Source: Acidobacteriota bacterium
GTDB lineage: Bacteria > Acidobacteriota > Thermoanaerobaculia > UBA5066
DNA length: 6,619 nt
Assembly (NCBI GenBank): GCA_016789625.1
Contig: JAEUQS010000246.1
Span: 1-6,619, forward strand
Reading direction: 5' to 3'
Shown here one piece after another: positions 5,608-6,619 of this stretch. Numbering within the stretch: position 1 is the stretch's first letter; each line of letters opens with the position of its first letter. Position numbers and translations under genes: made by a program. The notes under the pieces are model-generated. The model had not been told where the DNA came from, did not search any database, and saw only the letters and a list, made by a program, of their open reading frames with translations.

Positions 5608-6619
5608 ATGGTGCGTCCGGCGCTCCTCGCGCTCGTGCTCGCGTCGTCGGCCGTGCCGGCCGGCCAGGGGCCCGGGCCCTTCGTCGTCACGGCCCCCTCC
5701 GACCGGGCCACCGGCCGGGTCGTCGTGCGGGCCGACGTCGCGGATCCGGCCGTCACCTCGGTGCGCTGGACGGTGGCCGACTGGTCGCGGGTCACCGAGG
5801 CGCCGTTCGAGCTCTCGTTCGACGCCGGTCCCCTTCCCGTGGAGCGGCGCATCGTCGCCGTCGCCTTCAACCGCGACCGTCAACCGCTCTACCGGCGCGA
5901 GGTCGTGCTCAACCCCGGTGGCCGCGGCACCGAGCTCGAGTTCCTCTCCCCGATCGACGGACAGAAGGTGAGCGGCAGCGTGCGCGTCGCCCTCCGCGTG
6001 AAGCTGCCGGCCGACGACGCCGTGGCGTCTCTCGCGCTCGAAGGCGAAGGCCTCCCGCAGCCTGCCGTCCAGCCCGACGGCACGTACGCGACGAGCGTGG
6101 ATCTGCCCGAGGGCCCTTCCGCTCTCGTGGCCCGGCTCGTCTCACGGCGCGGCCGCGAGACCTCGCGCACCTCGCTCGTGAACGCGCGGGGCTTCCTCGC
6201 CGAGTCGGGCGCTCACGCGGTGGACCAGCTCGTGGCGGTGACGCAGGGCGGCCGTCCGCTCGAGAACCTCGTACGCGAGGACTTCAGCGTGACGACGCCG
6301 AAGGGGCCGGCCGAGATCCGCGAGGTGCGGCTCGTGCGCGACGCGCCCCTCGCGCTGGGGTTCGCGATCGACATCTCGGCCTCCCTGCAGCACACCGAGG
6401 AGCTCAAGCAGGTGACGGCGCGACAGTTCGTGGAGAACGTGGTCGGCCCGAAGGACAGCGCCTTCGTGCTGGCCTTCGGACCCGTCCCGGTGAACGCACT
6501 CGACTGGACCACCTCGAAGGCCGAGGTCCAGAGCAGCCTGCTGTCCCTCTCGACGGCGACGGACGGCGGGACGGCTCTCTTCGATGCCCTCATCGAGGCG
6601 ATCTACCGCTTCCAGGGCC
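5608..6619 (+). CDS. Exported VWA-domain protein, resembling the Acidobacterial VWFA-related family (3' truncated by window)
   Basis: The first 337 codons are present and the gene runs past the window end. Residues 1-18 look like a short signal peptide: Arg3, a hydrophobic core at 4-12, and likely cleavage after Ala15 or Ala18, so the protein is probably periplasmic, surface-bound or secreted. Residues about 24-103 and 107-193 look like two beta-rich, Ig-like segments. A strand-rich linker (GGRPLENLVREDFSV, 214-228) then precedes the VWA domain, as in proteins with the 'VWFA-related Acidobacterial domain'. The VWA domain starts near 246 with the metal-ion-dependent adhesion motif Asp255-Ile-Ser257-Ala-Ser259. 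The later TDGGTALFDAL (318-328) supplies the expected Thr; the final MIDAS Asp would lie beyond the window. ATG 5608 is chosen because it gives the signal peptide directly. Cellular function is unknown; VWA domains usually bind protein partners through a divalent metal. Confidence 0.82.
   Translation, partial: MVRPALLALVLASSAVPAGQGPGPFVVTAPSDRATGRVVVRADVADPAVTSVRWTVADWSRVTEAPFELSFDAGPLPVERRIVAVAFNRDRQPLYRREVVLNPGGRGTELEFLSPIDGQKVSGSVRVALRVKLPADDAVASLALEGEGLPQPAVQPDGTYATSVDLPEGPSALVARLVSRRGRETSRTSLVNARGFLAESGAHAVDQLVAVTQGGRPLENLVREDFSVTTPKGPAEIREVRLVRDAPLALGFAIDISASLQHTEELKQVTARQFVENVVGPKDSAFVLAFGPVPVNALDWTTSKAEVQSSLLSLSTATDGGTALFDALIEAIYRFQG

Noticed and set aside
4514..5608. A 364-codon minus-strand frame overlapping the 5' half of the antiporter gene.
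   Set aside because: It is Arg/Pro/His/Gly-rich and is a shifted reading of the antiporter, whose frame carries all the conserved CPA2 motifs. No evidence of a frameshift is seen.
5462..5971. A 169-codon plus-strand frame and several minus-strand frames of about 80-130 codons over the VWA gene.
   Set aside because: They lie over the VWA frame, which has a signal peptide, the DISAS metal motif and family-like linker; the alternatives are low-complexity Arg/Ser/Pro/Ala-rich sequence.

Overview
The window is GC-rich and densely coding, with codons ending mostly in G or C throughout, and looks like a stretch of bacterial chromosome. It holds four genes: the 3' end of a CusB-like adaptor, a complete CusA-type heavy-metal RND pump, a complete CPA2 cation/proton antiporter on the opposite strand, and the 5' part of an exported von Willebrand factor A (VWA) protein. 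The VWA protein has the layout of the 'VWFA-related Acidobacterial domain' proteins. Together with the base composition this suggests Acidobacteriota or a similar GC-rich soil or sediment lineage. That placement is an inference from one family and not a firm taxonomic call.

Layout. Positions 1-146 are the C-terminus of the periplasmic adaptor. After an 11-base gap containing a Shine-Dalgarno sequence comes the pump gene at 158-3448, so adaptor and pump form an operon. An outer-membrane channel gene is probably further upstream, outside the window. The antiporter gene at 3430-5526 runs on the minus strand and meets the pump gene tail to tail, with a 19-base overlap of the two 3' ends. An 81-base spacer at 5527-5607 separates the antiporter from the divergent VWA gene, which starts at 5608 and runs off the end. 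There is no gene-free stretch over 300 bases and I see no tRNA, rRNA, CRISPR array, insertion sequence or attachment site.

How the genes work together. Adaptor and pump would form the inner-membrane and periplasmic parts of a tripartite proton-driven efflux system for Cu(I)/Ag(I) or related soft metals. The three-methionine metal site of CusA is present, but the methionine ladder through the membrane is only partly kept. The antiporter is a separate monovalent-cation/proton exchanger with an RCK_C regulatory domain and an additional four-helix membrane region. Nothing in the sequence ties it functionally to the metal pump. The VWA protein is a probable secreted or envelope protein of unknown role.

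I do not see a clearly novel system. The points most worth following up are the altered methionine relay in the pump, the antiporter's extra membrane module and Glu-Asp ion-site motif, and a possible leaderless promoter for the VWA gene.
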